Position numbers and translations under genes: made by a program. Below are positions 27,214 through 36,389 of a stretch of 64,000 bases of DNA, in pieces. The notes beneath the pieces are model-generated. The model was not told the DNA's origin. It saw only the letters and a list, made by a program, of their open reading frames with translations, and ran no database searches. The first letter of the stretch is position 1; each line of letters starts with the position of its first letter. The DNA is taken from contig NZ_CP016279.1 in NCBI RefSeq assembly GCF_001542625.1, positions 7,254,001 through 7,318,000 on the forward strand. The letters run 5' to 3'. This stretch comes from Streptomyces griseochromogenes. Lineage in GTDB: Bacteria; Actinomycetota; Actinomycetes; Streptomycetales; Streptomycetaceae.

Positions 27214-27605
27214 CCCTGTTCCCTTCCAGTGGGCTCGAAGTGCTCGTCCAGCACGAGAGCGAAGAGCGCCGCCACGTCGTCCCGCTCCAGGCCGGCCGCC
27301 CGGGCTCGCATCGCCCACTCGGCGAGTTCGGCTCTCAGCGGAGAGTCGCCGGGTGCGGCGCCGAGGGACTTGCGCACGAATGTGCCGAGCCCCCGGCGCG
27401 CCTCCACCAACCCCTCCCGCTCCAGCTCCCGGTACGCCTTGAGCACCGTGTTCGGGTTGACCGCCGTGGCCTCCACGACCTCTCGGGCCGCGGGAAGCTT
27501 GTCACCCGGCTCCAACAGCCCCAGGCGCAGAGCCTGCTTGGTCTGCTGGACGATCTGTACGTAGGTGGCAACCCCGCTGCGCCGGTCGATTCGATACTCG
27601 ATCAT
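27210..27605 (-). CDS. YtrA-subfamily GntR regulator
   Basis: This 131-residue repressor has an N-terminal winged helix (YVQIVQQTKQALRLGLLEPG, then VNPNTVLKAYRELEREGLVE) and the short C-terminal tail typical of the YtrA group, which almost always controls an adjacent ABC operon. The start at 27605 avoids an unlikely 33-residue N-terminal extension. A perfect palindrome lies 12 bases upstream. The usual mode is autorepression of the whole operon, relieved by an unknown ligand or antibiotic. Confidence 0.9.
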   Translation of the reverse strand: MIEYRIDRRSGVATYVQIVQQTKQALRLGLLEPGDKLPAAREVVEATAVNPNTVLKAYRELEREGLVEARRGLGTFVRKSLGAAPGDSPLRAELAEWAMRARAAGLERDDVAALFALVLDEHFEPTGREQG

Positions 27606-27616
27606 CCCGGCCAACG

Positions 27617-27644
27617 CCCTTTCACTAATTAAGTAGTGAAAGGG
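27617..27644 (-). promoter_or_regulatory. Palindromic operator of the GntR/ABC operon
   Basis: Two perfect 11-base inverted arms (CCCTTTCACTA and TAGTGAAAGGG) flank a 6-base AT-rich core, 12 to 39 bases upstream of the GntR start. It is the type of site YtrA regulators bind. The AT-rich core probably overlaps the promoter, so binding would block transcription. Confidence 0.75.
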
Positions 27645-27699
27645 TGGACCGAAGCAGGTGCAGCTGTCAAGGAGGAGCGCTGACCGCGGGGCTCCTGAT

Positions 27700-28092
27700 G
27701 GCATGTCCGCCGACGGCCGTCAGCGTGCCCGCAGGGGTGCTGCGCGCCCGACTTGCTGGTGTCGTCCTGCCAGGAGTGCCGCCCCGGCGGCATGCGACTT
27801 CGCCGCGCGGGCCCTCCCTCGACGGATCCCTCACATGGCCATGTACGGCGCGCCCGTCGGCGGCAGTTGGGGCGGACTCTTCTCGGACCTGGTCCGCGTA
27901 CCGTACGCGGACGCCATGCTCGTGCCTCTGCCGGCCGGTCTGGACCCCGTCGCGATGGCCTCGGCCGGCGACAACTGGTCCCTGTCCTGGCGTCTGGTGG
28001 CCCCGCATCTCAAGGCCAGGCCGGGGGCCCGCGTCCTCGTCGTCGCCCGCGGCAGCATCGGCCTGTACGGCTGTGCGTCACCGGGCAGTTGA
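27700..28092 (+). pseudogene. Decayed zinc-type alcohol dehydrogenase
   Basis: From 27838 one frame reads like the middle of a medium-chain alcohol dehydrogenase: GGSWGGLFSDLVRVPYAD, LPAGLDPVAMASAGDNW and PGARVLVVARGSIGLYG, the start of the cofactor-binding fold. Upstream, a cysteine-rich stretch in another frame (LVSSCQECRP) looks like the structural-zinc loop, so a frameshift separates the two. The stop after ASPGS ends the protein before most of the cofactor domain. No intact start or end remains. Confidence 0.55.
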
Positions 28093-28457
28093 CCGGGCGA
28101 CGACGACGTGCCCGCGCGGCGATCCCGGCCGTGGACCACCCTTCGGTGGCCCGGGTCACCGCGGACGGGTTCTTCGTCGCACCCGAACCCGACCGGGCCC
28201 GCGCCCTGTTCCCCGGCGCACAGGCCGGACATCGGCCGGCCTGCCCCCCTGGGCATCCCGTCGGTCACTCCGCAGAAGGGGGTCCGGCTCTCCGTAGGCA
28301 TGGGCCGTGCCGTGCGCAGTGTTCGCCACAGCAATGACCGTGGACCGTTGCCGCCGGAACGGCGGGCGCCATTGACTGCGCTCAGGCGATCGCGGGAGGA
28401 CATTCACGCCCGCGCATTCTGCGCCTGCAACCGACAGGACCGGAAGGTAAGTTCACA
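28093..28457. other. Intergenic region upstream of the secreted phospholipase gene
   Basis: No gene was recognised here. The last part carries a good ribosome site, GGAAGG at 28441, for the GTG start at 28458. Promoter boxes could not be picked with confidence. Confidence 0.45.
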
Positions 28458-29294
28458 GTGGGAAAACACTGCAAGCCGTCGAACACGCAGATACCTCGAC
28501 GGGTGGGCATGGGCGTCGTCACGGCGGCCCTCGGAGTCACCGGCCTGGGCTTTGCCGGCACCACCGCGTATGCGGACAGCAAGCCCTTCAACCCCGACAA
28601 GTTCAGGGAGCTGGTGAACGAGCCTCTGGACACATTCGCAGCGCAGCAGAACCAGCACGACGCCAACGACTCCGCGCCGGACGCGGACGGCATGCGGTGG
28701 GACCGCGACGGCTGCTCCGTCCCTGACTCGGTCGCTTCGGCCGCCGCCGCTGCCGGCCAGTCCCTGAAGGGCACGGCCGCGGACGCCGCCTGCAACCGGC
28801 ACGATGCCGCCTACCGCACCCTTCAGAGCGCAGGCAAGTGGAATCCGAACAGCCATGCCGATGCCGACAGGCGTTTCGCCGCTGATCTCCACGACCTCCA
28901 GCAGGCCGGCAGGATCTCGGAATTGCAGGAGACGTCCCTGGCGCTCGGCGCCGGTCTCGGCTCAAAGCTTCCGAGCGGGGCGAACGGGCTCCCCGCATAC
29001 GACGAGAGCACGGACAGCCCTTACGCACAGACCGGTCAGAGCAGCAGCCGCACCAAGCGGAGCCTGGACGACGTCACCTCTCCCGAGGAGACGGACGACG
29101 GTTCTCTCCAGGGAGCGGGAGGACCGGACCCGGACTCCCAAGAGGCCCAGGAGGCCCAGGAGGCCCAGGATTCCGCGACCGGCCAGGAGCAGGACCTGTC
29201 GGGTGACGACTCCTTCGCGCAATCGAACGACGTGACCTTCCCGGCGGGGGACGACGGGGCATCGCAGCTCTGGGGCGGAATCGAAGAGCGCTGA
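28458..29294 (+). CDS. Secreted phospholipase A2-like protein with acidic repeat tail
   Basis: This 278-residue exported protein has a signal peptide (positive MGKHCKPSNTQIPRR, hydrophobic GVVTAALGVTGLGFAG, likely cleavage after TAYA near residue 39). Residues 80-150 match the prokaryotic phospholipase A2 core: Cys86 in WDRDGCSVP, then Cys112-x2-His115-Asp116 in AACNRHDAAYR, and an Asp-rich helix around 135-145. The second half is unlike the known small enzyme from Streptomyces violaceoruber: about 95 residues rich in Asp, Glu, Gln and Ser with tandem QEA units (from repeated CAGGAGGCC, 29141-29170). It starts at GTG 28458 with GGAAGG about ten bases upstream. The likely action is on phospholipids outside the cell; the tail may bind calcium or a surface. 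Confidence 0.72.
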   Translation: MGKHCKPSNTQIPRRVGMGVVTAALGVTGLGFAGTTAYADSKPFNPDKFRELVNEPLDTFAAQQNQHDANDSAPDADGMRWDRDGCSVPDSVASAAAAAGQSLKGTAADAACNRHDAAYRTLQSAGKWNPNSHADADRRFAADLHDLQQAGRISELQETSLALGAGLGSKLPSGANGLPAYDESTDSPYAQTGQSSSRTKRSLDDVTSPEETDDGSLQGAGGPDPDSQEAQEAQEAQDSATGQEQDLSGDDSFAQSNDVTFPAGDDGASQLWGGIEER

Positions 29295-29313
29295 CTCTGC
29301 ACCACCCCTACGG

Positions 29314-29355
29314 GAACGGCGGTCCGGAGGCCCTACGGCCTCCGGACCGCCGTTC
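29314..29355. terminator. Strong bidirectional terminator hairpin
   Basis: This is a perfect 19-base inverted repeat: GAACGGCGGTCCGGAGGCC pairs with its exact complement across a 4-base CTAC loop. It lies 20 bases after the phospholipase-like gene and 34 bases before the end of the convergent LAL gene. With no long T-run it may act mainly by its GC-rich stem, as is common in Streptomyces. Confidence 0.8.
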
Positions 29356-29388
29356 CTCGGTTTCAGTCCCGGCCTGGTCGCCCAGTGG

Positions 29389-32229
29389 TCACGCCTCCGC
29401 GCCGGGCAAGGACGGACGGCTGCGCAGCGAGGGCGGGGCGGGGAGGCTGAGCTGTGTGACGTGGCTGGTGGTCAGTGCCGTACTCAGTTCGGCTCTGCCC
29501 TCGATGGCGAGCTTGCGGTAGGCGTGGGTGAGGTGGAACTCGACGGTCCGTCGGCTGACGAACAAGGCGGAGGCGATCGCCTGGTTGTCCATGCCGGTGG
29601 CGGCGAGGGAGGCGATGCGGTGTTCGCGTTCGGTGAGCGCGCTCACTCCGGACTGACGTCTGCGGCGAGGGCGGGCACCCGTCACCAGCAGGGCGCGGTA
29701 GGCGCGTTCGGACAAGGGGGTGGCGCCCGATGCGTCGGCGAGGTCGAGTGCCTCGCGCAGGGCCTGCCGTGCCTCCCCGGGCCGGCCGGTCGTGTGGAGT
29801 GCCTCGCCGAGGTCGGTGAGCGTGTGGGCGAGGGCCCGCCGGGCGGGTGTGCCCTGGAGGAGGGAGGCGGCCTCCGACAGGGAGGTGACGGCGTCGACGC
29901 CGGTCCGCAGACGCCCGAGGATCCGCAGACTGGTGGCGATCGTGTGGGGGGCGCCCCAGCGACGTGCCCGTACGAGTTCCTCGTCGGCCAGGTCCATGGC
30001 GGTGCCGTGGTTGCCGAGGTCCTGGTGGACGAGGGCGGCGTGGGAGCGCCAGGGGACGATGGCGGGGTTGTCGTATCCGCGGTCCTGCATCAGCCGTGCA
30101 CAGGCTTCGAGTTCGTCCAGGGCGGCGTGATGGTTGCCCTGGGCGTGGTGGTTGCGGGCGCGTGCGGCGTGCAGGGTCGCCCAGCTCCAGTGGCAGCCGG
30201 CAGGGCTCTGGTAGGAGATGCGACAGGCGTGCTCCGCTTCCTCGCCGGCGCCGAGGTCGAGCAGGGCATGGATGACCTGGGCGGTGGCGTAGGGCTGGTA
30301 GCGCTGCCCCGGGGGCGCCAGGGCGAGGGCCTGGCGGCCGAGTGACAGGGCGGACGCTATGTCTCCCATACGGTGGGAGATCTTGGCCCGCATGGCCATG
30401 AAGAGCGACCGCAGCGGGACGGGCTGGCGGTGCAGGCCGTCGCCGACCAGTTGGTCGCAGCAGCGGGCGGCGTCGGTGAGGCGGCCCGCGTGCAGCAGCG
30501 TGGCCGTTGCGAACGCGGTCGTGAGAGCGGGTTCCTCGGTCGGCCCGGAGCGGGCGAGAGCCCGGTACGCGAGATCGGCGGCGGTGTGGGCGCACTGTCC
30601 GGTCAGCGTGGCCTTCAGGGCGAGTGCGGCCAGCAGCAGACGCTGCCCGGGGCTCGCTCCGGCCGGATCGCCTGCGATGTTGCCGCGGGCGATCCAGGCG
30701 TCGGCCACGTGCGGAGTCTCCTCCATGAGGACCAGGATGCCCTGGGCCCACAGCCGGTACAGCGTCTCGCGGTCGTCCTCGCCGATCTGGCCGGCGAGCT
30801 CGTCCAGCAGGGCCACGGCCGCTTCGGCACGGCCGGTGCGGACCAGCGCCCCGGCCAGGTGCGGCACAAGGGTCGCCCGGATGCGGACGTCCTCCTCACC
30901 TTCCAGGACGGTACGCAGATGGGACGCGGCCGAGTGTGGGTCGAGGTGCACCTCGGCGATGCCGAGCCGGGCCAGCAGCGCGGGACGGTCGGTGTCCTCG
31001 GGCGGCTCCGCCAGGGCCCGGCGCAGATACGCGCCGACGGCGGGCAGATCGGAGCGCTCGTCGGCGACGCGGGCCGCCTCGCACAGTACCGTCACCCGCC
31101 ACGCCTGCCCCTCGGGCGCGGTGAGCAGCAGCATGTCCGCGATCTCGGGGGTGGCGGCACCGAGGTCCCGCAGCGTCTCGGCCGCCCGGGAACGCACCGC
31201 GTCGAGCGTGTGCTCACCGGCCAGCGCGGTGAGAACCTGCGCGAGGGCGGCCGAGCGCGGTCGCCAGGGCGGGCCCGCGCAGACGAGTCCGGCATCCTCC
31301 AGGGCGGTGACGGCCTGTTCCGCGGCCGGCATGGCGATCCCGGCCGTCCGTGCCAGCAGCGGCAGGCCGGTCACCCGGCCGAGGGCGGTGACGGCCGTGG
31401 CCGTGGCGGTCACCGCGGGTCCGTGGCGGTTCAGCAGCAGGGGCAGGGCGCGCAGCAGGGCGCGGGAGCAGATGTCGGCCGCTTGTTCCCGCGTGATCTG
31501 TGGCGGCGGGGTGCCGGTGCGGGCGACGGCATCGACCACGGCGTCGAGCAGCCCCGGGTTGCCACCGGTGGCGGCATGGCACACCGCCGCGCTGTCCGCC
31601 TCCAGGGCCTCGCCCAGCCTGCCGGCCAGGTGGTGGGCGGTGCCCTGCTCGGAGAGGGGCCGGGGGCGCAGGCGGGGGAATTCCGGGCAGGCCGCCAGCG
31701 CGGTTTCGAGTGCCGCGCACGCGGCTCCGGAGGCGGTACGGGTGGCCACGGCCAGTCCGATCGGGACACCGTCCAGACGACGAGCCAGGTAGGCCAGCCA
31801 CTGCTGGGAGAGGTCGTCGGCGTGGTGGGCGTCGTCGACCAGCAGGACGACGGGTGCTTGCCGGGACAATCGCAGGAGCAGCAGATACAGATCGTGGAAC
31901 CGCTCGACGGGCAGGACCTGGTCATCGTGTCCCTCGGGGAGCGGGGCCTGGCCGGGGACCGGCAGACCGAGGTCCTTGTCGCTCAGCCGGGCATCGAGCA
32001 GCTGCCGGACGGTTCCCCACGGCGCGCACGCCTCTTGCGGACAGCACCGCGCCCTCAGCACCTGGGCCTTCCCCGGTCGGGCACGCGTGGCGGCTTCGGC
32101 CAGCAGGGCACTCTTTCCGGCGCCCGCCGGTGCGTCGATCAGCGCAGCCGTACCGTTTCCCGCAAGGACCTGGCCGAGGAGGACATCCAGCGACTGCAGC
32201 TCGGTGGCGCGCTCCACGAGAGGCGTCAT
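29389..32229 (-). CDS. Large LuxR-family (LAL) transcriptional regulator 1
   Basis: This 946-residue regulator has an N-terminal AAA-type ATPase with Walker A at residues 33-40 (DAPAGAGKSALL) and Walker B in VVLLVDDAHHADD. A long helical, TPR-like middle follows, and the C-terminal LuxR helix-turn-helix lies at about residues 865-925 (LTEREHRIASLAATGM, then ALFVSRRTVEFHL). It starts at ATG 32229. The class usually activates secondary-metabolite or catabolic genes on binding ATP and an effector. A SorC-type regulator precedes it by 142 bases on the same strand, so both could belong to one regulatory cluster. The target genes are unknown. Confidence 0.9.
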   Translation of the reverse strand: MTPLVERATELQSLDVLLGQVLAGNGTAALIDAPAGAGKSALLAEAATRARPGKAQVLRARCCPQEACAPWGTVRQLLDARLSDKDLGLPVPGQAPLPEGHDDQVLPVERFHDLYLLLLRLSRQAPVVLLVDDAHHADDLSQQWLAYLARRLDGVPIGLAVATRTASGAACAALETALAACPEFPRLRPRPLSEQGTAHHLAGRLGEALEADSAAVCHAATGGNPGLLDAVVDAVARTGTPPPQITREQAADICSRALLRALPLLLNRHGPAVTATATAVTALGRVTGLPLLARTAGIAMPAAEQAVTALEDAGLVCAGPPWRPRSAALAQVLTALAGEHTLDAVRSRAAETLRDLGAATPEIADMLLLTAPEGQAWRVTVLCEAARVADERSDLPAVGAYLRRALAEPPEDTDRPALLARLGIAEVHLDPHSAASHLRTVLEGEEDVRIRATLVPHLAGALVRTGRAEAAVALLDELAGQIGEDDRETLYRLWAQGILVLMEETPHVADAWIARGNIAGDPAGASPGQRLLLAALALKATLTGQCAHTAADLAYRALARSGPTEEPALTTAFATATLLHAGRLTDAARCCDQLVGDGLHRQPVPLRSLFMAMRAKISHRMGDIASALSLGRQALALAPPGQRYQPYATAQVIHALLDLGAGEEAEHACRISYQSPAGCHWSWATLHAARARNHHAQGNHHAALDELEACARLMQDRGYDNPAIVPWRSHAALVHQDLGNHGTAMDLADEELVRARRWGAPHTIATSLRILGRLRTGVDAVTSLSEAASLLQGTPARRALAHTLTDLGEALHTTGRPGEARQALREALDLADASGATPLSERAYRALLVTGARPRRRRQSGVSALTEREHRIASLAATGMDNQAIASALFVSRRTVEFHLTHAYRKLAIEGRAELSTALTTSHVTQLSLPAPPSLRSRPSLPGAEA

Positions 32230-32371
32230 GGGCCCTCCGTACGTCGTCGGGGCGGAACTTGTCCACCAGGAGCCGGCGTTCTCGACCGCTCGCGGTGCGT
32301 CCTGGCTTCGGCCGCCCCGAAGTCATACGACGGTGGCGCCGCGGTGGTGATCATCTGGGCCGGCTCGCGCG

Positions 32372-33355
32372 TCATCGCAGCAGGTGATCGGCCACGGCCG
32401 TGTTGGTGACGATGCCGTTGAACAGGCCGGTCTTCAGCGCCGCCGAGGTGGCGGCGGCCCGCTCGGCGCCGTCGGCGAGCAGGATCACGTCGGGCACGCG
32501 ACGCAGTTCCTCGAAGTCGATGGCGATGATCCGCTCGGTGAGTTCCGGGGCGACCGTATTCCCGTCGGCGTCCAACAGCTGGCCCACGACTTCGGCGCAT
32601 GCTCCTTTGCGCCGGTACCTCTCGCGCTCGGTCCGGCTGAGTGCGTCGTAGACCGTGGACAGTCCCGGCCCCCAGGCGCCGACGGTGACGATGGCTTTGG
32701 TGACGTGCTGGAACTGGCTGACCGCTTCGGCGATGCCCGGCTGCCGGCGCAGCATCTGGGCCGTCGCGCCGTCGGGAAGCAGCAGCGGCGCGTAGACCGG
32801 ATATGCGGGTCCTCGCGCGATGGAGGCGGCTCGGCGTACGGCTTCCACGACGTTGGCGTCCGCGGGCCGCAGGGGGGTCACCCCGCACAGTTGCACCACC
32901 GTGCACCGGGCCAGTGCGGTCAGTTCGGGACCGAGCGCCTCGATCTCGGGGCCCCAGACGAGTCCGAGGACGTCGTTGTCCGTGACGATCTCGGTGAGCA
33001 GTCCCGCGGCGACCGCGCCGAGACGGCGGGTGACCAGCGCCGCGCTGCTCGTGTCCTGCTCCGCCGAGGTGAAGACGACGCTGTGGCGGAGGTTGTACCG
33101 GGTGCGCAGGGCGTCGGAACGTTCGGCGTCCAGGTCGGCGGGCAGCCTGACCTCGAGTCGGATCAGGCCGTTGTGCAGGGCGGCCTCCAGCATTCGGGCC
33201 ACTTTGAAGCGGCTGACGCCGAACTCCTCCGCGATCTCGACCTTCGACCTGCCCTCGAGGTAGAACTGCCGGGCCATGGCGGCGGTTTGGACCAACTCCT
33301 CCGGGCCCGTGTGGTGCGGCGGCCTGCCGACCCGCGACCTGTTCTGCGCGCTCAT
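32372..33355 (-). CDS. SorC/DeoR-family sugar-responsive regulator
   Basis: This 327-residue protein has an N-terminal helix-turn-helix (RQFYLEGRSKVEIAEEFGVSRFKVARML) and a C-terminal SorC-type sugar-phosphate-binding domain (LGLVWGPEIEALGPEL, GVTPLRPADANVVEAV, VTVGAWGPGLSTVYD). The frame extends to 33400, but the ATG at 33355 has AGGTG nine bases upstream and removes an unlikely N-terminal piece. SorC proteins bind a phosphorylated sugar and control its catabolic genes. No sugar-uptake genes are adjacent, so the ligand and targets are unknown. Confidence 0.85.
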   Translation of the reverse strand: MSAQNRSRVGRPPHHTGPEELVQTAAMARQFYLEGRSKVEIAEEFGVSRFKVARMLEAALHNGLIRLEVRLPADLDAERSDALRTRYNLRHSVVFTSAEQDTSSAALVTRRLGAVAAGLLTEIVTDNDVLGLVWGPEIEALGPELTALARCTVVQLCGVTPLRPADANVVEAVRRAASIARGPAYPVYAPLLLPDGATAQMLRRQPGIAEAVSQFQHVTKAIVTVGAWGPGLSTVYDALSRTERERYRRKGACAEVVGQLLDADGNTVAPELTERIIAIDFEELRRVPDVILLADGAERAAATSAALKTGLFNGIVTNTAVADHLLR

Positions 33356-33421
33356 ACCCTCCACCACCTGCTGTCCGAAACCGTTCACCGAACCCGTCAT
33401 TCGCCACCGTTCATCGACAGA

Positions 33422-33922
33422 TCAGCCGGGGACCGGGACGGCTGACCGCGGCAGACATGCCCGGACCCACTTGCCGCCTCCGGGTGCCCACCCTGCTGTC
33501 CAGGACCCGGCGAGCGCGGCGACGATCGCAAGCCCGCGCCCGCAGTCGTCGTCATGCCCTGCCGAGCGCCGGACGGGCAGATCCGGCGACTGGTCATGCA
33601 CTTCGGCGTGGAGTACGCCGGGCCGGAGTCCCAGCTTGAGGGTGATCGGCGACTCCGCTCCGCACTCGTCCGGATGCGTGGCGTGTCGGCGCGGGGCGCG
33701 TGGCGACTGGGCGGCACCGTGGCAGACGGCGTTCGTGACCAGTTCGCAGACGACCAGGACGGCCGCTTCGATGAGTTCCTCTGCCGCACCCCAGCGGTGC
33801 AGAGACTTCCTGGTGAAGGCTCGCGCCTGCCCGGGAGCGGTCAGAACAGCCTGCAATTCGATGGAGGCGGAGGCGACTTCGGCGTCGGCGCTCGGAACGT
33901 CGCGTTCGGCTACAGCGTTCAT
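33422..33922 (-). CDS. HATPase anti-sigma-like regulator 1
   Basis: This 166-residue GHKL-type ATPase of the Streptomyces serine-kinase/anti-sigma group shows the N box in VVCELVTNAVCHG, a G1-like EVHDQSPDLP and a G2-like CGRGLAIVAALAGSW. The frame runs up to 34093, but the ATG at 33922 has GGAAG six bases upstream and gives the usual family N terminus. Such proteins typically bind or phosphorylate anti-anti-sigma partners, or act without a partner in signalling. A paralogue is at 41845. Confidence 0.82.
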   Translation of the reverse strand: MNAVAERDVPSADAEVASASIELQAVLTAPGQARAFTRKSLHRWGAAEELIEAAVLVVCELVTNAVCHGAAQSPRAPRRHATHPDECGAESPITLKLGLRPGVLHAEVHDQSPDLPVRRSAGHDDDCGRGLAIVAALAGSWTAGWAPGGGKWVRACLPRSAVPVPG

Positions 33923-34952
33923 GGCGTCTTCCGATCCTTCAGAAGATTCTGGATGGCCCCTGTGGGCTGCCGTGACCTCACCGCGGGGTCTGGCTGGTGC
34001 TGCAGCGCGAAGGCCGAGAGCCATAGACGCCGGCCGTGGACCTGGATAGGTCGGCTCTGCAGGTTTCTGCTCGATTGAGCTAATAGACCTCATACGTTTC
34101 AGGTATCTCCATTAAAGGCCGCTACAGGCCGAAGTCAATGGGACGGCCGGGATATTCTTCAAAGAGGAGCGAATAGTGCTCATACGAGCACAATCCCTGG
34201 GTCCGGGCGGCGATCCCCTCCCCAGAAGCGGCGCTGCGGACTGAGGCGCGAGCGCGCCGGAGCGCCTGTTCCGCAGGTTTTCTCGACCGGCTCCGCAGGA
34301 CTTTCCAAGGCGCGGCGTGACGTCACCGCAGGGAAATGGTGAACCCGTTTCCGGCGGTGCAGGCTTGTTCCTTCACTTCTCTCCTGGCCGGTTCGCCCTC
34401 ACCGCTGCTCCCGCCGACGATGGGGACTGCGGCGTTCTCGAGGGCTGCAGCCCGAAGCCGCCGACCGCCTGCGAAGGGTTGTCGGCACCGGCGGTGACCG
34501 ACGCGTGGTCCGTAGGCATTGGCGCCGCCCTCCGTACCTGTTTCCACGAGGGGTTCCAGAGACGGCCGCAGCAGTAACGGCAAGACATTGCGGGCCCGGC
34601 GGAGAACGTCATTGACTTCGATCGGCGCCGATCCGGCGGGTTTCCCCACGCGGAGGCCCTGAACCCGGCGATCAACCACCGGTGATCCATCGGGCGGCGT
34701 TTCCGGACCGCCCGACCGACAGAACGGATATCCCCCATGCGGCCCCCTGTTGCCCGATTCCGTGATTCACGCACGTGCACACCACGACCAGTTGAGAGCC
34801 CGAACGCGTCCATGGCGGAACCCGGCCTGCCGTGTCTGCCGAGCCCACACGCCCGCACAGACCTCCCCATGCACGGCCCGCGCCCCTCGGCACACGTCCA
34901 CCACTCCCGGCGTCGCGCATGCCAGGGACAGCGGACGGGCAGGTGACGAGAG
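33923..34952. other. Kilobase gap without a confident gene
   Basis: The only long frame is on the minus strand (34323-34679). Its start (NDVLRRARNVLPLLLRPSLE) is faintly like the region before the ATPase domain of sensor kinases, but the nucleotide-binding motifs never follow. The first part (34094-34320) is less GC-rich and includes a likely promoter zone for the minus-strand ATPase gene. No repeats or RNA genes were seen. Confidence 0.45.
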
Positions 34953-36302
34953 ATGCCCCGGCGTCACCAGGCCGACGTGCCCGAGCCGAAGGGCACCGAG
35001 TCAGCCCATTCTTGGGCCGATCTGCCCGATGCGGCACTCATCGCGAGACTGCGCACCCCCGCCACGTCACCACCGGATGACCAGGGGCCAGGCAACCCCG
35101 GGGCCCGTAGGAAGCGGATCGCGGCAGCCGCGGCCGAACTGCGCAGACGCCGCCTTCCCGCCCTGCTCGACTACGCCGCCCTCTTCGCGGTCGAAGCATC
35201 CGTACGGGCTCTGGCGCTGGAGGCGCTCCAGCGCGCGGTGCTCGACATACGCACCGCGCCGGACACCGAGCCGCCGCCGCCCCACCACCCGCTCCTCCTC
35301 GTCGAGGACACCGCCAGGCTGTGGGCCGACAGCACACGCCGAGGGGAACTCTCCGCCGAATTCCTCGCGTGGGTGGACCGCACGACGCACGCCTTCCCCG
35401 GCCTGCCGTCCGACCAGCCGTCCTCCGTGGACGCCGGTCTCGTCTCCTGGGCCTACCAGCAACTGCCCCACCAGACCCAGGCCACCGTGTGGCACACCGT
35501 CGTGCAGCGGGACGACGCCCTCACGGCCGGCCTGTCCCTCGGCGTGCACCCCGACAGGGTGCCCCACCTCCGACGCAGCGCCCTCGAAGATCTCCGCCAG
35601 GCCTATGTGCGCCTTCACGCCGAACGGTCCGACAACGGGCACTGCCACTACTTCAGCTCCCTCCTGGAAGCCGCGACCCGCCGCATCGGCGCATACCCGA
35701 ATGATGACCTCGACCGGCACATGGCCGTCTGCCACGGCTGTTCCCGCGCGCATTCCGACCTGACCGGCGTGAACGCGCGGCCGGGCGCGGTACTGGCGGC
35801 GGCTCTCCTGCCCTGGGGTGGTGCCGCCTTCGCGGCCGCCAGACGGCGACGCGCCGGCAAGGCTCGATCGGTCGCCGATTCCGAACGGATGCGGGGCACC
35901 GCCGGCCACGCCCTGCCGCGTGCGGAAAAGGCGCCGGACCTGTCATGGCTGCGGCACGCCGCCCGTAAGAGCCCCGCGGTGAGTGTCACAGCGGCCGCGG
36001 GCATCCTCGTGGCGGCCGCCGCCGCCCTCCAACTGCACGTCAGCGGCCACAACACGGGTGCTGCCGGTCCTGTGCCCGGCAGCCCCGCCCGCACCGCTCC
36101 CCACCCGACCGCCACCCCGCCTCCCTCCCCCGGCGCGGCACCCGGCACGGCGGAGGGGACCAAGCCCGGCTCTCGGTCTTCGGCCGGCGAAGAGCATGCC
36201 GCGGCAAAGCGCCGAGTACGCGGTCATACCCCGGTCCGTAGTCACGCCCCTGTGGTGGAAACCTTCGGCGTCCCGCCCTCCTGCAACAGCGAGCAGAAAT
36301 AG
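34953..36302 (+). CDS. Membrane-anchored protein with sigma-like and zinc-finger anti-sigma segments
   Basis: This 449-residue protein has an unusual layout. The first 240 residues are helical and end in LGVHPDRVPHLRRSALEDLRQAYVRLHAER, which resembles region 4 of ECF sigma factors. Next is a His-x3-Cys-x2-Cys finger (HMAVCHGCSRAHSDL), the mark of zinc-binding anti-sigma factors. A single membrane helix follows near residue 345 (VTAAAGILVAAAAAL). The outside part is Pro/Thr/Ser/Ala-rich with a basic C terminus. It starts at ATG 34953. The arrangement of a sigma-like domain fused to an anti-sigma finger and an anchor suggests envelope signalling, but whether it binds DNA or RNA polymerase is not shown. 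Confidence 0.6.
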   Translation: MPRRHQADVPEPKGTESAHSWADLPDAALIARLRTPATSPPDDQGPGNPGARRKRIAAAAAELRRRRLPALLDYAALFAVEASVRALALEALQRAVLDIRTAPDTEPPPPHHPLLLVEDTARLWADSTRRGELSAEFLAWVDRTTHAFPGLPSDQPSSVDAGLVSWAYQQLPHQTQATVWHTVVQRDDALTAGLSLGVHPDRVPHLRRSALEDLRQAYVRLHAERSDNGHCHYFSSLLEAATRRIGAYPNDDLDRHMAVCHGCSRAHSDLTGVNARPGAVLAAALLPWGGAAFAAARRRRAGKARSVADSERMRGTAGHALPRAEKAPDLSWLRHAARKSPAVSVTAAAGILVAAAAALQLHVSGHNTGAAGPVPGSPARTAPHPTATPPPSPGAAPGTAEGTKPGSRSSAGEEHAAAKRRVRGHTPVRSHAPVVETFGVPPSCNSEQK

Positions 36303-36389
36303 CTCCATTCGGCCGGGACCACGTCATCGCGCCGCCCAGTCGTCATTCAGGGCCACGTCTGCTGTCACTCATGGAGGAACCGCAACACC

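Noticed and set aside
34323..34679. Minus-strand frame with NDVLRRARNVLPLLLRPSLE resembling a sensor-kinase linker
   Set aside because: No N, G1 or G2 box follows and the rest is low-complexity; not enough to call a kinase remnant.
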